A stretch of DNA of 64,000 bases from Chitinispirillaceae bacterium (GTDB lineage: Bacteria; Fibrobacterota; Chitinivibrionia; Chitinivibrionales; Chitinispirillaceae): assembly GCA_016929595.1 (NCBI GenBank), contig JAFGIN010000212.1, positions 1 to 64,000 on the forward strand. Direction: 5' to 3'. The translations under genes and the position numbers were made by a program. The notes beneath the pieces were generated by a model. It made no database searches. It was not told the origin of the DNA and saw only the letters and a list, made by a program, of their open reading frames with translations. Below are positions 37,103 through 46,810 of this stretch, one piece after another (within the stretch, counting starts at the first letter, position 1; every line of letters starts with the position of its first letter).

Positions 37103-39637
37103 ATGCGAACAACTCTTTTTGATATACTTCATACCTCTGATGCCACATCCAATGACGATCTGCTGCTGGATTTTTTCACTTACGTTGAGAACCAGAACAT
37201 AACGCTCTATGAGGCTCAGGAAAATGCTATTCTTGAGTTGTATGATGAAAAAAATGTCATACTCAACACACCAACCGGCTCTGGTAAGTCACTGGTAGCG
37301 ATGGCACTTCACTTTAAAAGTCTGGCACAGAACCACCGCTCGGTGTACACATGCCCGATAAAGGCACTTGTCAATGAAAAATGGCTGGCGCTCTGCCGGG
37401 AATTCGGTCCGGAGAATGTAGGCCTCTCCACCGGTGATGCATCAGTGAACTGGAATGCTCCGATTCTCTGCTGCACAGCCGAAATACTGGCCAATCTTGC
37501 ACTTCGGGAGGGTTCCCATGTTCCTGTTGATGATGTGATCATGGACGAATTCCACTACTACGCAGACCGGGAACGGGGAGTTGCCTGGCAGATACCACTC
37601 CTCACCATGCCGCAATCACGTTTTCTTCTCATGTCGGCTACACTCGGTGATACCTTCTTTTTTCAGAAAGAACTTACCAGACTTAACAGAAAAGAGACGG
37701 TAACAGTCACCTCGGATACCCGTCCGGTACCTCTTGATTTTACATATTCCGATACATTGTTAAGTGCTACTGTTGAAGAGCTTGTAAAACAGAACAAGGC
37801 TCCCGTTTATGTTGTGCATTTTACGCAGCTTGAAGCAGCACAGAGTGCGCAGAATTTTACCAGTCTCAACATTTGTACCCGTGAAGAGAAAGATGCTATT
37901 GCTGATGCACTCGGTGATTTTAAATTCACTACACCGTATGGTCCTGATATTCGCAGATGGGTTCGACAGGGAATTGGTCTCCACCATGCAGGTCTTCTTC
38001 CAAAATACCGTATTTTAATGGAACAGCTAGCACAAAAGGGACTGCTTAAGATCATTTGTGGAACTGATACTCTGGGTGTCGGAATAAATGTACCGATCCG
38101 AACTGTATTACTGACAAAACTCTGTAAATACAACGGTGAAAAAACAGCATATCTCAGCGCCCGTGATTTTCATCAGATATGCGGCAGAGCGGGACGTAAA
38201 GGATTTGATGATGTGGGATATGTGGTAGCCCAGGCTCCCGAACACATTATCGAAAACAAGACGCGAACTCAAAAGCAGGCGAAAAGCGGCAAAAAACAGG
38301 TGAAGAAAAAAGCGCCGGAAAAAAACTTTCTTAACTGGGATATTCATACATTTAACCGACTGATTACATCAGCCCCCGAACCCTTAATGTCCCGTTTTCA
38401 AGTGACTCACGGCATGCTGCTCAATGTATTATCTCGTGATAGTGATGGATGCAGTGCGATGCGACAACTGATTGATGATTGCCATGATTCTATCAAACAG
38501 AAAGAAGCACACAAAACAAGAGCCTGGCAGCTTTTCAAGTCTCTTGTAAACAGACAGATCATTACGTTCATTCCTCCACAGCCAAATGGCATGAAACTAC
38601 GGGTGAATGTTGAGTTGCAGGATGATTTTTCGATGGATCAGACATTGTCCCTCTATCTTCTGGAAACGACACCACTTCTTGACACTCAGGATCCGGAATA
38701 CCCGTACAAAATGCTTACGCTGATAGAGTCGATCCTTGAAAATCCCGATACTATCTTACGCAGGCAGCTCGACAAAATAAAAGAGCGGAAAATGGCATCA
38801 ATGAAAATGGAAGGTGTACCATTTGAAGAGCGTATCGAAGAACTCGATCGTCTCGAATATCCAAAACCCGACAGAGATTTTGTCTACTCGACTTTTAACG
38901 AATTCAGTGATCGTCATCCCTGGGTTGGTCAGGAAAATATTAAACCCAAATCGATTGTCCGCGAAATGTTTGAAACATACAGTACGTTTGCTGATTATAT
39001 CCGGACCTACGGACTCGAACGCTGTGAAGGCCTTCTGTTGCGTCACATTAATTATGTTTACAAAGTGTTATCACAAACAGTACCTGAAATTGCCAAAGAT
39101 GAAACTTTACAGGAGATGGAAGCATACCTGAGTGTAATGATTCGTCAGGTAGACTCCAGCATGATTGACGAGTGGGAGAAAATGAAAAACCCGGCTTATC
39201 GGGTTACCGAAGGAAAAATTGCACTCCCGCCAGGTGCTCAGGAGCTTGAAAACGATATCACTAAGGATACTAAAAAATTTACGACCCTTATCCGCACCAG
39301 AATTTTCAGCTTTTTGTCATCACTGATACGACAGGATTACGAAGTTGCTATTGACGGAGTTAATCATCCCGGTAATACATGGACTCCGGAAATGATTGAA
39401 AATGCAATGAAGAGCTACACCGCAGAGCATGGTACATTTCTCCTCGATCCGGAGGCACGCAACGTACGCCATACCTATGTAAAAAAAGAGCCTGGCAATT
39501 CGGTCTGGCATGTGCAACAGGTACTTGTTGATCAGGACGAACAGAACGACTGGGCGGTTGATTTCGATGTCGACCTTGCACTTTCCCGCGAACGCAAAGA
39601 GGCTGTTCTGAAACTAATCAACTTTGAAGAAATTTAA
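37103..39637 (+). CDS. Ski2-like DEAD/DEAH-box helicase
   Basis: An 844-aa superfamily 2 helicase. Walker [10 protein letters not shown] (about 56-63), motif Ia region [11 protein letters not shown], Walker [11 protein letters not shown] (about 148-157), SAT (178-180) and motif [12 protein letters not shown] are all present. The long helical C-terminal half is like bacterial HelY/Ski2-type proteins, which unwind RNA. A basic insert (about 395-410) is rich in Lys. An RNase D-like gene follows after 18 bases. I infer an RNA-processing or decay pair, by analogy with Ski2-exosome coupling. No clear ribosome binding site is seen at the ATG. Confidence 0.82.
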   Translation: MRTTLFDILHTSDATSNDDLLLDFFTYVENQNITLYEAQENAILELYDEKNVILNTPTGSGKSLVAMALHFKSLAQNHRSVYTCPIKALVNEKWLALCREFGPENVGLSTGDASVNWNAPILCCTAEILANLALREGSHVPVDDVIMDEFHYYADRERGVAWQIPLLTMPQSRFLLMSATLGDTFFFQKELTRLNRKETVTVTSDTRPVPLDFTYSDTLLSATVEELVKQNKAPVYVVHFTQLEAAQSAQNFTSLNICTREEKDAIADALGDFKFTTPYGPDIRRWVRQGIGLHHAGLLPKYRILMEQLAQKGLLKIICGTDTLGVGINVPIRTVLLTKLCKYNGEKTAYLSARDFHQICGRAGRKGFDDVGYVVAQAPEHIIENKTRTQKQAKSGKKQVKKKAPEKNFLNWDIHTFNRLITSAPEPLMSRFQVTHGMLLNVLSRDSDGCSAMRQLIDDCHDSIKQKEAHKTRAWQLFKSLVNRQIITFIPPQPNGMKLRVNVELQDDFSMDQTLSLYLLETTPLLDTQDPEYPYKMLTLIESILENPDTILRRQLDKIKERKMASMKMEGVPFEERIEELDRLEYPKPDRDFVYSTFNEFSDRHPWVGQENIKPKSIVREMFETYSTFADYIRTYGLERCEGLLLRHINYVYKVLSQTVPEIAKDETLQEMEAYLSVMIRQVDSSMIDEWEKMKNPAYRVTEGKIALPPGAQELENDITKDTKKFTTLIRTRIFSFLSSLIRQDYEVAIDGVNHPGNTWTPEMIENAMKSYTAEHGTFLLDPEARNVRHTYVKKEPGNSVWHVQQVLVDQDEQNDWAVDFDVDLALSRERKEAVLKLINFEEI

Positions 39638-39655
39638 AAAAGAAACGGATTCGGT

Positions 39656-40501
39656 TTGAAAAAATTCACCTTGATTGAACGCGACTCACAAGTCACCGAT
39701 CTTCAACGACATTTGTCAAACAATAAAATCGGAATGCTTGCTTATGATTTTGAACAGGAAAGTAACCTGCACATTTACGGTCAGAAAATCTGTCTGATTC
39801 AGATCTATGATGGCACCAACTATTTTATAATCGATCCATTCAGGATCAGCCGGGATAAGCTTGCCGAACTTCTGGAAGATAAGAAAATCCTTAAACTGTT
39901 CTTTGCTGCTGATTCAGATCTAAGTTTTGCATATGTTCAATACCGGATTAAAATAAAATCTGTTTTCGACCTTCAGATCATGGTTGACCTTCTTAACTTC
40001 GAGAAAAAAGGCCTTGATGATGTGCTTTTGAAAGTTCTGGGAGTTATACATAAAAATAAAAGCAAATATCAGCGCTTCAACTGGACCGTTCGCCCCATTC
40101 GCGAAGACGCTCTTGAGTATGCATTGACAGATGTTGAGTACCTTTTTCAACTTCACACGGAACTGATGAAAATGATCGATGCTTCAGGTCTGAATACCGA
40201 ACTGCTCTACACTGTAATAAAACGCCGAAATGAATTCGACAATAAAACGGTACCATCAGCTTTCAAATCTGCTGAGTACAAATCACTTGATGACAATGAT
40301 AGAAAACGTTTCGAGAAAATCTACATCGTCCGTGACAATTTCGCACAAAAGATAAACTGCCCGCCTGATTGTGTTCTAACAAAAAAACAGATGGCAGATA
40401 TTGCCCGGGACAGCAGTTCCATATCGCAGATTTTATTCTCCAGAAGAGTGCCTGAGCGATTTTACACGTTAATTTGTGATGCTTTGAGAGTGGTTCGGTG
40501 A
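39656..40501 (+). CDS. RNase D-like 3'-5' exonuclease with HRDC domain
   Basis: A 281-aa DEDDy exonuclease: D31 and E33 in MLAYDFEQES, an Asp in FFAADSDLSF (D86 or D88), VFDLQIMVDLLNFEKKGLDDVL, and the Y155/D159 pair in YALTDVEYL. The C-terminal 70 residues fit an HRDC domain, giving the RNase D layout but shorter than the 375-aa E. coli enzyme, with one HRDC instead of two. It starts at a TTG 18 bases after the helicase gene, so co-transcription is very likely. It probably trims the 3' ends of structured RNAs. Confidence 0.8.
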   Translation: MKKFTLIERDSQVTDLQRHLSNNKIGMLAYDFEQESNLHIYGQKICLIQIYDGTNYFIIDPFRISRDKLAELLEDKKILKLFFAADSDLSFAYVQYRIKIKSVFDLQIMVDLLNFEKKGLDDVLLKVLGVIHKNKSKYQRFNWTVRPIREDALEYALTDVEYLFQLHTELMKMIDASGLNTELLYTVIKRRNEFDNKTVPSAFKSAEYKSLDDNDRKRFEKIYIVRDNFAQKINCPPDCVLTKKQMADIARDSSSISQILFSRRVPERFYTLICDALRVVR

Positions 40502-40859
40502 ATTGTTGACTGTCTCATAATACAATGCACAGGTTTTCATTTCGGGGTCGGGATCGGGATCGAAAAACACAGTAATTGAGGATCGATCCCGATTCCGATA
40601 CCGACAGCGACCCCGATAACTACTATGCCGATAATTATGAGATCGTTAAGTCTCACAGCAGATCTCTCTCTACCATTACGCTAAGATCCCACAGACCCCG
40701 TTAATAAAATATTACCGAAATGGTATAATTGAAAATAACGTATTTTTTTCTTCCGATTTCTAGTAAAAAATACCATTTTAGTTAACGATTCATTTTGTTG
40801 GCACGAAATGTGATTGCAATTGTTTAGTTTCGTTCTTAAAAAATCCAAGGAGAGATGCT
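40502..40859. other. 358-base region between the RNase D-like gene and rpoN
   Basis: Contains the inverted-repeat element at 40544-40620, listed separately, and the AT-rich leader of rpoN. I see no gene; a minus-strand 81-codon frame overlaps the rpoN start and is not protein-like. Confidence 0.4.
40544..40620. repeat. GGGATCG-type imperfect inverted repeat
   Basis: GGGGTCGGGATCGGGATCG at 40544-40562 is followed about 20 bases later by GATCGATCCCGATTCCGATACC and then CGACAGCGACCCCG, so the two arms pair imperfectly into a long hairpin. Low-complexity elements of this sort are usually dispersed intergenic repeats. Confidence 0.55.
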
Positions 40860-42290
40860 TTGAATCTTGGCTTAGACATGTCATTAAAGTTGCAGCAGAA
40901 GCTGTCATTTCAGATGATACAGTCACTGAAGCTGCTTCAAGTTAATACCCTCCAGCTGGAGCAGGTACTTAAAACTGAACTAGAAATGAATCCGGTACTC
41001 GAAGCTGGCGATGAAACGGATCAGGAAGCTGAAGAGGCACGTGAACGTGAAGAAAAAGAGGATAATGAAAATGAGAAGGAAGCCGAAGAGCTCGATGTAA
41101 ATGAGGACTCCATCGATTGGGAGGAATATCTTGAGGAGGGCTTTGATCTGGGCTATTCCTATAATGAAGAAATTGATCCAAATGGGGAACGGTATGAGCC
41201 GACACCGGTGTACCAGGATACACTCGAGGAACATTTAAAAAAACAGCTGATCGAGAAAAAGCTATCGGAGAGTAAACAGCTAATATGCGAGTTTTTAATC
41301 GGAAGCCTTGACACCGATGGTTATCTCCGATTTCCAATAACCGATCTGGCCGAATTTATACAGGCAGACCCCTTCGAAATTGAAGAGTTACTTCAGGTAC
41401 TCTGGACCATGGATCCGCCAGGAGTTGGAGCACGGAACCTTCGTGAATGCATGCTGCTTCAGTTGCGAGCCCGCCGGAAAGAGGGCACGCTTGCAATGCG
41501 AATTATTGAAGAAACCTGGGATCTGTTTGAAAAGCTTAAAATACCAGAGATTTCACGACATTTCAGTGTAGAACCTAAGCAAATTCAGGATGCGCTTGAA
41601 ACGCTCAAAACGATTAACCCTAAGCCAGGCTATCAATACAATCCCGATAAACCTTCAACTATTATTCCGGATCTGATTGTCGAAAAAATTGATGGGAAAT
41701 TTGTTGTGATGCTTAACGACCGCTCGGTTCCATCACTGCACATAAATAAATCTTATGCAAATATGATAAAAAGAGGAAGCGGCGCAAAGAAGGATGTAAA
41801 GAAATATGTCCGTGAGAAATTCAACAGCGCCACCTGGTTTATCCGATCGATAGAGCAGCGGAAAACTACCATGCTTAAAGTGATGTACGCGATTATCGAA
41901 CGTCAGGAAGTCTTTTTTGAAAAGGGCCCCCCAAATCTCAACCCACTCAAACTTCAGGATGTTGCCGACATGGTGGAGATGCATATCTCGACCGTCAGCC
42001 GTGTAACAAGTAATAAGTTTGTTCAGACGCGCCATGGGATATTCGAACTGAAATATTTCTTTACTGAAGCGGTCGGACGTGATGCCGAAGGTGCCGATAT
42101 TTCATCTGAGCGTATCAAAAACCGCATACGACAGCTTGTCGAAATGGAAAACACAAAAAAACCTTTGTCCGACCAGAAAATCTCCGATATCCTTTCTCAG
42201 GAAAATCTCGCTGTTGCCCGCAGAACTGTAGCCAAGTACCGCGAACAGATGAAAATTCTGCCGGCGCGGTTGCGGCAGAAGTATGAGTGA
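40860..42290 (+). CDS. rpoN: RNA polymerase sigma-54 factor
   Basis: A 476-aa sigma-54. Region I is Gln/Leu-rich (LKLQQKLSFQMIQSLKLLQ), region II is a long acidic stretch (about 50-100), the core-binding domain follows (LLIGSLDTDGYL, MDPPGVGARNLRECMLLQLR), then the HTH (LQDVADMVEMHISTVSRVTSNKF). The RpoN box reads ARRTVAKYREQMKILPARLRQ, with Ala where RpoN boxes usually show the ARRTVAKYRE start intact. Promoters of this type need an enhancer-binding ATPase; none is in the window. The TTG start has AAGGAG seven bases upstream; ATG 40878 is the alternative. Confidence 0.95.
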   Translation: MNLGLDMSLKLQQKLSFQMIQSLKLLQVNTLQLEQVLKTELEMNPVLEAGDETDQEAEEAREREEKEDNENEKEAEELDVNEDSIDWEEYLEEGFDLGYSYNEEIDPNGERYEPTPVYQDTLEEHLKKQLIEKKLSESKQLICEFLIGSLDTDGYLRFPITDLAEFIQADPFEIEELLQVLWTMDPPGVGARNLRECMLLQLRARRKEGTLAMRIIEETWDLFEKLKIPEISRHFSVEPKQIQDALETLKTINPKPGYQYNPDKPSTIIPDLIVEKIDGKFVVMLNDRSVPSLHINKSYANMIKRGSGAKKDVKKYVREKFNSATWFIRSIEQRKTTMLKVMYAIIERQEVFFEKGPPNLNPLKLQDVADMVEMHISTVSRVTSNKFVQTRHGIFELKYFFTEAVGRDAEGADISSERIKNRIRQLVEMENTKKPLSDQKISDILSQENLAVARRTVAKYREQMKILPARLRQKYE

Positions 42291-42331
42291 GTTGATCAGT
42301 GACTAAGTGACTGGTGACTAAGTCACTTGGG
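42290..42331. repeat. Short tandem repeat of the AGTGACTA type after rpoN
   Basis: Several overlapping copies of GTGACTAAGTGACT follow the rpoN stop codon directly. The reverse complement recurs at 42500-42533, so the two arrays could pair across the intergenic region. It is too short and too simple for CRISPR. Confidence 0.65.
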
Positions 42332-42499
42332 GATGCTTTTGGGAGACAACAGGACTATAGATAAGACTTGCCGCTGACATACACCAGAATGAAAAATACC
42401 AGACAATAAGTGATTAAAGTATGTCAAAAGTAAAATGTCAAAACAGATCTGTTTTATGAGGGATCGAATGGTAAAAACGATCTCAAATCAAGGGCCTTT

Positions 42500-42533
42500 C
42501 AGTCACTTAGTCACTTAGTTACTTAGTCACTAC
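42500..42533. repeat. Short tandem repeat of the CTTAGTCA type at the end of hydE
   Basis: Consecutive CAGTCACTTAGTCACTTAG and TTACTTAGTCAC, complementary in sense to the array at 42290-42331. The array touches the stop codon of hydE. Confidence 0.65.
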
Positions 42534-43609
42534 CCCCTGTCACCCCAGCAATTGTATGCTATCGTCCTTCCTACTGCTGCAACCCGCAAGGCTAAACAGG
42601 TCCGGCACTGCTCTGCATTTTCATCGAGACAAGGTTTTCCTTCGTAGAGAAGGTAATTTTTCCGTACTTCAACCGGGGTGACCTGCGGCATAATGACGTT
42701 TGCTCCAAATGTTAACCCGGTCTCGCGCCCGTCCTCTTTCATTGCCTGAAGCGCCGTGCTGGCTGCGATATTGACATTTTTCAACGTCAGACGGGTTACT
42801 GCAATCATTTTCTGTGACAACTTGAAAATCATTTCAGACTGTGCCGCAATCTCATCTTTAAAATGAGCCAAAGGCGTAGCATTATGTACAATATATGGAC
42901 CCATGCCGATCATATCTGCATCGATAGCTCTGTAAAAGAGAATATCATCCGCAAGATTTTCAATAGTCTGACCGGGAAGGCCGATCATTACTCCAGTTCC
43001 AACCATATACCCAATCTTTTTAAGAGTCCTGAGTGCTTCAATTCTTGGCTGTAACTTCTGGACCGGAGGATGCAGTGCTGCAAACAGCTCTGGCGTTGAG
43101 GATTCAATTCTTAAAAGGTAACGATGAGCACCCGCATCAAACCAGCGTTGATATACCTGTGCTGTCTGTTCTCCACAGCTCAGCGTTATACCCAACCCTT
43201 CAGGGATTTGTCGACTTATAGTTTTATCCTTTATTTCCCGTATACACTGCTCGACAAAATCAGCAAACGCCACGTCACTGCGCTCTCCCGATTGAAGCAC
43301 AATTGAACCGTACCCCTGCTGTGCACACCAGGCTGCAGATTGAACAATCTGGTCTTTACTAAGTGTATAGCGGAAGACATCAGTATTGCTCCCGCGTATG
43401 CCGCAGTAATAACAATCGCAACTACAGACATTGGAAAATTCAATCAGCCCGCGGAAATAGACCTCTTTTCCCCGCAGCCTTAGCAGCAGTTGCTCCGCAG
43501 AATAACGAAGACGCTCGATATCAACCGGAGACTTAAGTGATAAAAGTTCAATAATCTCCTGTCTGTCGGGTATACAATCGGAATGTTGAAACTTTTCTAT
43601 ATCGATCAC
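42530..43609 (-). CDS. hydE: [FeFe]-hydrogenase maturase HydE (radical SAM)
   Basis: A 359-aa radical SAM enzyme that acts on the HydG-made Fe(CO)2(CN)-cysteine unit during H-cluster assembly. The SAM cluster motif is CSCDCYYC in FSNVCSCDCYYCGIRG; the barrel carries SIVLQSGERSD and GITLSCGEQT. The C-terminal CX7CX2C (CLDENAEQCRTC) matches the optional second cluster of Thermotoga HydE. The GTG start overlaps the stop of the 76-aa gene (GTGA). The end abuts a tandem repeat. Last gene of the maturation operon. Confidence 0.93.
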   Translation of the reverse strand: MIDIEKFQHSDCIPDRQEIIELLSLKSPVDIERLRYSAEQLLLRLRGKEVYFRGLIEFSNVCSCDCYYCGIRGSNTDVFRYTLSKDQIVQSAAWCAQQGYGSIVLQSGERSDVAFADFVEQCIREIKDKTISRQIPEGLGITLSCGEQTAQVYQRWFDAGAHRYLLRIESSTPELFAALHPPVQKLQPRIEALRTLKKIGYMVGTGVMIGLPGQTIENLADDILFYRAIDADMIGMGPYIVHNATPLAHFKDEIAAQSEMIFKLSQKMIAVTRLTLKNVNIAASTALQAMKEDGRETGLTFGANVIMPQVTPVEVRKNYLLYEGKPCLDENAEQCRTCLALRVAAVGRTIAYNCWGDRG

Positions 43610-43836
43610 GGTAGCTCCATTAATATTGATCTCATCCGGGAAACCTCTTCATCCGTAAGCTGTGACAGTGGATAGATAATAAACCCCGCATTATTATTAG
43701 TACTGATCCTGAATGGTTGAGACAACGGAATACAATTCGCTGGTTTTACAAGACAAGACCACCGGTTCCCTTTAATCGTTGCAGGGATAATTATTACTTT
43801 AAACCGCTGCTCGATATCCTTATATGATGCAATCAT
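43606..43836 (-). CDS. Small unknown protein between hydG and hydE
   Basis: A 76-aa protein with no membrane helix or cysteine cluster (only two Cys), containing VIIIPATIKGNRWSCLVKPANCIP and a helical end LTDEEVSRMRSILMELP. ATG 43836 is preceded by AGGAAG, and its stop overlaps the GTG of hydE by 4 bases, so translation of the two is coupled. It is not the TM1266-type regulator, which is encoded separately at 48284. I do not recognise it. The position suggests a maturation accessory or RNA-level spacer protein. Confidence 0.62.
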   Translation of the reverse strand: MIASYKDIEQRFKVIIIPATIKGNRWSCLVKPANCIPLSQPFRISTNNNAGFIIYPLSQLTDEEVSRMRSILMELP

Positions 43837-43848
43837 AATATTAACTTC

Positions 43849-45348
43849 CTAAAAGTATAAATCTCGTTGACCATCAACGGTTTTTTTATAATTCTCCATA
43901 AATGACTCATATGCCTGAGGCATTTTTGTTCTTATCTCTTCAATCTCTTTCATAATAATAGGCTCACCAACAAGCCGTGTTTCATCACTGGCGAAATCAT
44001 CAAGCCATTCTCTGAAAGTAATAACCGCATTTAATTTACAAAATTTACCTTCAGCGCCGGATTTAAGCAGATCCATGATACACTGCCCGGTTCTTCCACA
44101 GCGATATCCGGCAGTACAGAATGATGTGATATATCCCATCTGAGCAAGTTCTCTTACCACTTCGTCAAGACTGCGTGTATCCCCCAGTATGAATTGTTGA
44201 CGTTTTGAGACCTGCTCAATACTTTCTGCATCATTGTATGCGCCAAGACCAATTTTGCTTGATGCATCAGTTTGAGTGATACCAAGGGGAATAAGTTCGC
44301 GACGCAGTTTCGCATTTTCGCGAGCGGTAAGAATCATACCGGTATAGGGAACTGCAAGTCGGATTATTACTATAGCTTTTCGAAAATCGTCATCCTTTAC
44401 TTTTTTATTACTCTTGTCATTAAATGGAGTGTTTTCAGCCGGTTCGATACGCGGGAAAGAAATGGTATGGGGGCCAAGACCGAATTTACTTTCAAGCTCG
44501 ATTGTGTGATAGAGCAGACCCATGATTTCAAAGCGCCAGTCATAAAGTCCAAAAAGCGCTCCAATTCCTACATCATCAATCCCGGCTTCTAACGAACGGT
44601 GCATACAGGTGATTCTCCAACGGTAATTACCTTTCAATGTGTTTTGCGGATGAACATTTCTGTATGTCTGATGGTGATAGGTCTCCTGGAATACCTGATA
44701 GGTACCGATACCCACTTCGTTTAGCATTCGGAGGTCCTCAACAGACATGGGTGCTGCATTGACATTGACTCTTCGTATTCCACCCTCCCCTTTACGAGTC
44801 TTAACCTTTACACTGTAAATCGCTCTGAGTGTATCAGCTATATACTGTGAGTCAGATAACGGATGTTCGCCATAAACAACGATAAGCCTTTTATGCCCGA
44901 TTGATCCCGCAAGGATCTCAGCCTCCCGTTTTACCTGATCAAGAGATAATATACCATGGTTCACATCCTTGTTGTCTGTACGCAGGCCGCAGTAAGCGCA
45001 GTTATTAACGCAGGCGTTAGAAAGGTATAGTGGCGCAAAGGTAACAATGCGGTTATCATAAACTTTACGTTTAATCTCACCGGCGGCAGTTTCCATTTCT
45101 TTCCAAAGCTCAGGATCTTCAACATGACAAAGAATCGCCACTTCTTCAGGAGATAGTGTGTTTATTCCAAGTGACTTCTGAATAATTTCTCTTACCCGCT
45201 GCTTATTGGTTCCATTTCGTTTAGCAGTCTCCAGTTTTTCCTCAATAAGAGTATCATTTATAAAATCATCACCATTACTTCCAATATATTTTGAAATCTG
45301 ATCCTCATGTATGCGCGTATCAATCCACTCTTTAACGTTAACGTTCAT
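43849..45348 (-). CDS. hydG: [FeFe]-hydrogenase maturase HydG (radical SAM tyrosine lyase)
   Basis: A 499-aa enzyme that cleaves tyrosine to supply CO and CN for the H-cluster. The SAM cluster motif CVNNCAYC is intact, and the tyrosine-binding barrel (HHQTYRNVHPQNTLKGNYRWR, ALFGLYDWRFE) is typical. The C-terminal dangler-cluster motif of HydG is CX2CX22C. Here the first and third Cys align (C411, C437), but the second position is Gly (G414, in CTAGYRCGRTGQC), with other cysteines at 417 and 423. Either a shifted ligand is used or the cluster is altered. The ATG has AAGGAG upstream. It is followed by the 76-aa gene after 12 bases. Confidence 0.92.
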   Translation of the reverse strand: MNVNVKEWIDTRIHEDQISKYIGSNGDDFINDTLIEEKLETAKRNGTNKQRVREIIQKSLGINTLSPEEVAILCHVEDPELWKEMETAAGEIKRKVYDNRIVTFAPLYLSNACVNNCAYCGLRTDNKDVNHGILSLDQVKREAEILAGSIGHKRLIVVYGEHPLSDSQYIADTLRAIYSVKVKTRKGEGGIRRVNVNAAPMSVEDLRMLNEVGIGTYQVFQETYHHQTYRNVHPQNTLKGNYRWRITCMHRSLEAGIDDVGIGALFGLYDWRFEIMGLLYHTIELESKFGLGPHTISFPRIEPAENTPFNDKSNKKVKDDDFRKAIVIIRLAVPYTGMILTARENAKLRRELIPLGITQTDASSKIGLGAYNDAESIEQVSKRQQFILGDTRSLDEVVRELAQMGYITSFCTAGYRCGRTGQCIMDLLKSGAEGKFCKLNAVITFREWLDDFASDETRLVGEPIIMKEIEEIRTKMPQAYESFMENYKKTVDGQRDLYF

Positions 45349-45444
45349 TGTAACTCCTTATGTAATTTTGTTTCTTCAATCCTGATTATTTATACTTCGT
45401 ACCTATTCAGGTAGTATACCTTTTTATTCCTTTACCGTTTTTAC

Positions 45445-45540
45445 GCCCCCTAAATCTCACAGGGGGACTTTAAGGCTTTCTACGTAGAATTTTTCTTTCT
45501 AAGTCCCCCTGCGCGGGCCCCTGCGGGGGATTTAGGGGGC
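45445..45540. repeat. Inverted-repeat element at the end of hydF
   Basis: GCCCCCTAAATC (45445-45456) is the exact inverse of GATTTAGGGGGC (45529-45540). Inside are further complementary arms (AGGGGGACTT and AAGTCCCCCT). The right arm supplies the last codons and stop of hydF. It looks like a small dispersed intergenic element and could also act as a terminator-like hairpin between hydF and hydG. Confidence 0.7.
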
Positions 45541-46779
45541 ATTTGCAGCCTCCATATATGCTTCAAGCGCAGCAGGAAAGGGTGTCAGTACTCTCTCGAT
45601 TACCCCTTGAAGACATGAAATTGCAAGGCCATAATTGGTAATCGCAACTTCAGCGCCCAGTGCTTTATTTATACGATTATTCATTTCCTTGTGTGTCAAC
45701 ATACAGGCTCCACAGTGAATTGCCAGTTTGTAATCTAAAAGCCGTTCTGGAAAATCCCGACCACTGCAGATATCAATGGTCAGGTCGAGTCCTGTATACT
45801 GACGCAACCAGCGCGGAATTTTCACTCTTCCAATATCATCCTCTGCCGGATGATGTGAGCAGGCTTCTGCAATCAGCACACTATCACCACTTTTTAGAGA
45901 TTCAATTGCAGCTGCACCTTCTGCAAGCTTTGCAAGATCTCCTTTTAATCGGGCAAAAAGGATGGAAAATGTTGTGCACGGTATCTCAGGAGGAGTGTCA
46001 GCTACCATTTTTAGAACGATCTGAGAATCACAAACAACAACCGATGGCGGCTCGTTAAGAAGGGACAGCATGTGTGTGTACTCCCGTTCCTTCACAACAA
46101 TTGCAGATGCATCATTATCAAGAAGGTCACGAATAGTCTGTACCTGAGGAAGAATAAGTCTTCCTTTCGGTGCCTGAAGATCGATTGGAACGATCAGTAT
46201 GGCAGTTCCGCCCGGTGGAACAAGATCACCGATGAGCAATGGCGGCTGCAGTTGATCCTGCGATAGTATAGCTGACACTGTTTGCTTGAAACAGTTGACA
46301 TACTCTTCCCGGTTTGCAGTAGCTATGCTTGAACATGTCACAATCCCACGTACCTGTTTCCGGATTTCAGCAAGAAAGTTTTCGGTTGGAACTGTGATGT
46401 CAGTTTTATTTACAACTACTATGACTGGAGTGTGACGCTTATCCGATTCTGAAATAATCGATTCTTCGTAAGGTCCCCAGACACCAGCTTCAGTGATTAT
46501 AACTGTAATATCAGCACGATCATAAATCGCTGCAGTTTTTCGAAGTCGCGCATCAGAAAGCTGTGATTCATCATCAACACCCGCAGTGTCAAGAAAAACT
46601 ACCGGACCTATCGGTAGAAGTTCCATTACTTTTTCGACAACATCGGTTGTTGTCCCCGGAATAGAAGAGGTTATTGCAACATCCTGCCCGGCAATCATAT
46701 TGAGAAAACTGGACTTTCCAACATTGGTCCGCCCAAAAAGACCTATCTGTAAACGCATCGATTTAGCTGTTTTTTCCAT
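45532..46779 (-). CDS. hydF: [FeFe]-hydrogenase maturation GTPase HydF
   Basis: A 415-aa scaffold GTPase on which the [2Fe] subcluster is finished before transfer to HydA. G1 FGRTNVGKSS, G2/G3 SIPGTTTDVV and LDTAGVDD, and G4 VVNKTD are present. The C-terminal cluster ligands are ACSHHP (CxH) and IHCGAC (HCxxC). Start 46779 is chosen because GGAAAG lies upstream and the G1 loop then comes at the usual distance. The frame is open to 46848, but those 23 codons are mostly tandem-repeat sequence. The last codons lie in the 45445-45540 repeat. Confidence 0.92.
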   Translation of the reverse strand: MEKTAKSMRLQIGLFGRTNVGKSSFLNMIAGQDVAITSSIPGTTTDVVEKVMELLPIGPVVFLDTAGVDDESQLSDARLRKTAAIYDRADITVIITEAGVWGPYEESIISESDKRHTPVIVVVNKTDITVPTENFLAEIRKQVRGIVTCSSIATANREEYVNCFKQTVSAILSQDQLQPPLLIGDLVPPGGTAILIVPIDLQAPKGRLILPQVQTIRDLLDNDASAIVVKEREYTHMLSLLNEPPSVVVCDSQIVLKMVADTPPEIPCTTFSILFARLKGDLAKLAEGAAAIESLKSGDSVLIAEACSHHPAEDDIGRVKIPRWLRQYTGLDLTIDICSGRDFPERLLDYKLAIHCGACMLTHKEMNNRINKALGAEVAITNYGLAISCLQGVIERVLTPFPAALEAYMEAANAP

Positions 46780-46810
46780 GTAATTACTTTCCGAAATATA
46801 ACGTTGATAT

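Noticed and set aside
42290-42533. Tandem repeats considered as a CRISPR array
   Set aside because: Repeat units are 7-10 bases without unique spacers, and no cas genes are present.
43606-43836. Identification of the 76-aa gene as the TM1266-type regulator
   Set aside because: Its sequence does not match the family; the protein at 48284-48535 does.
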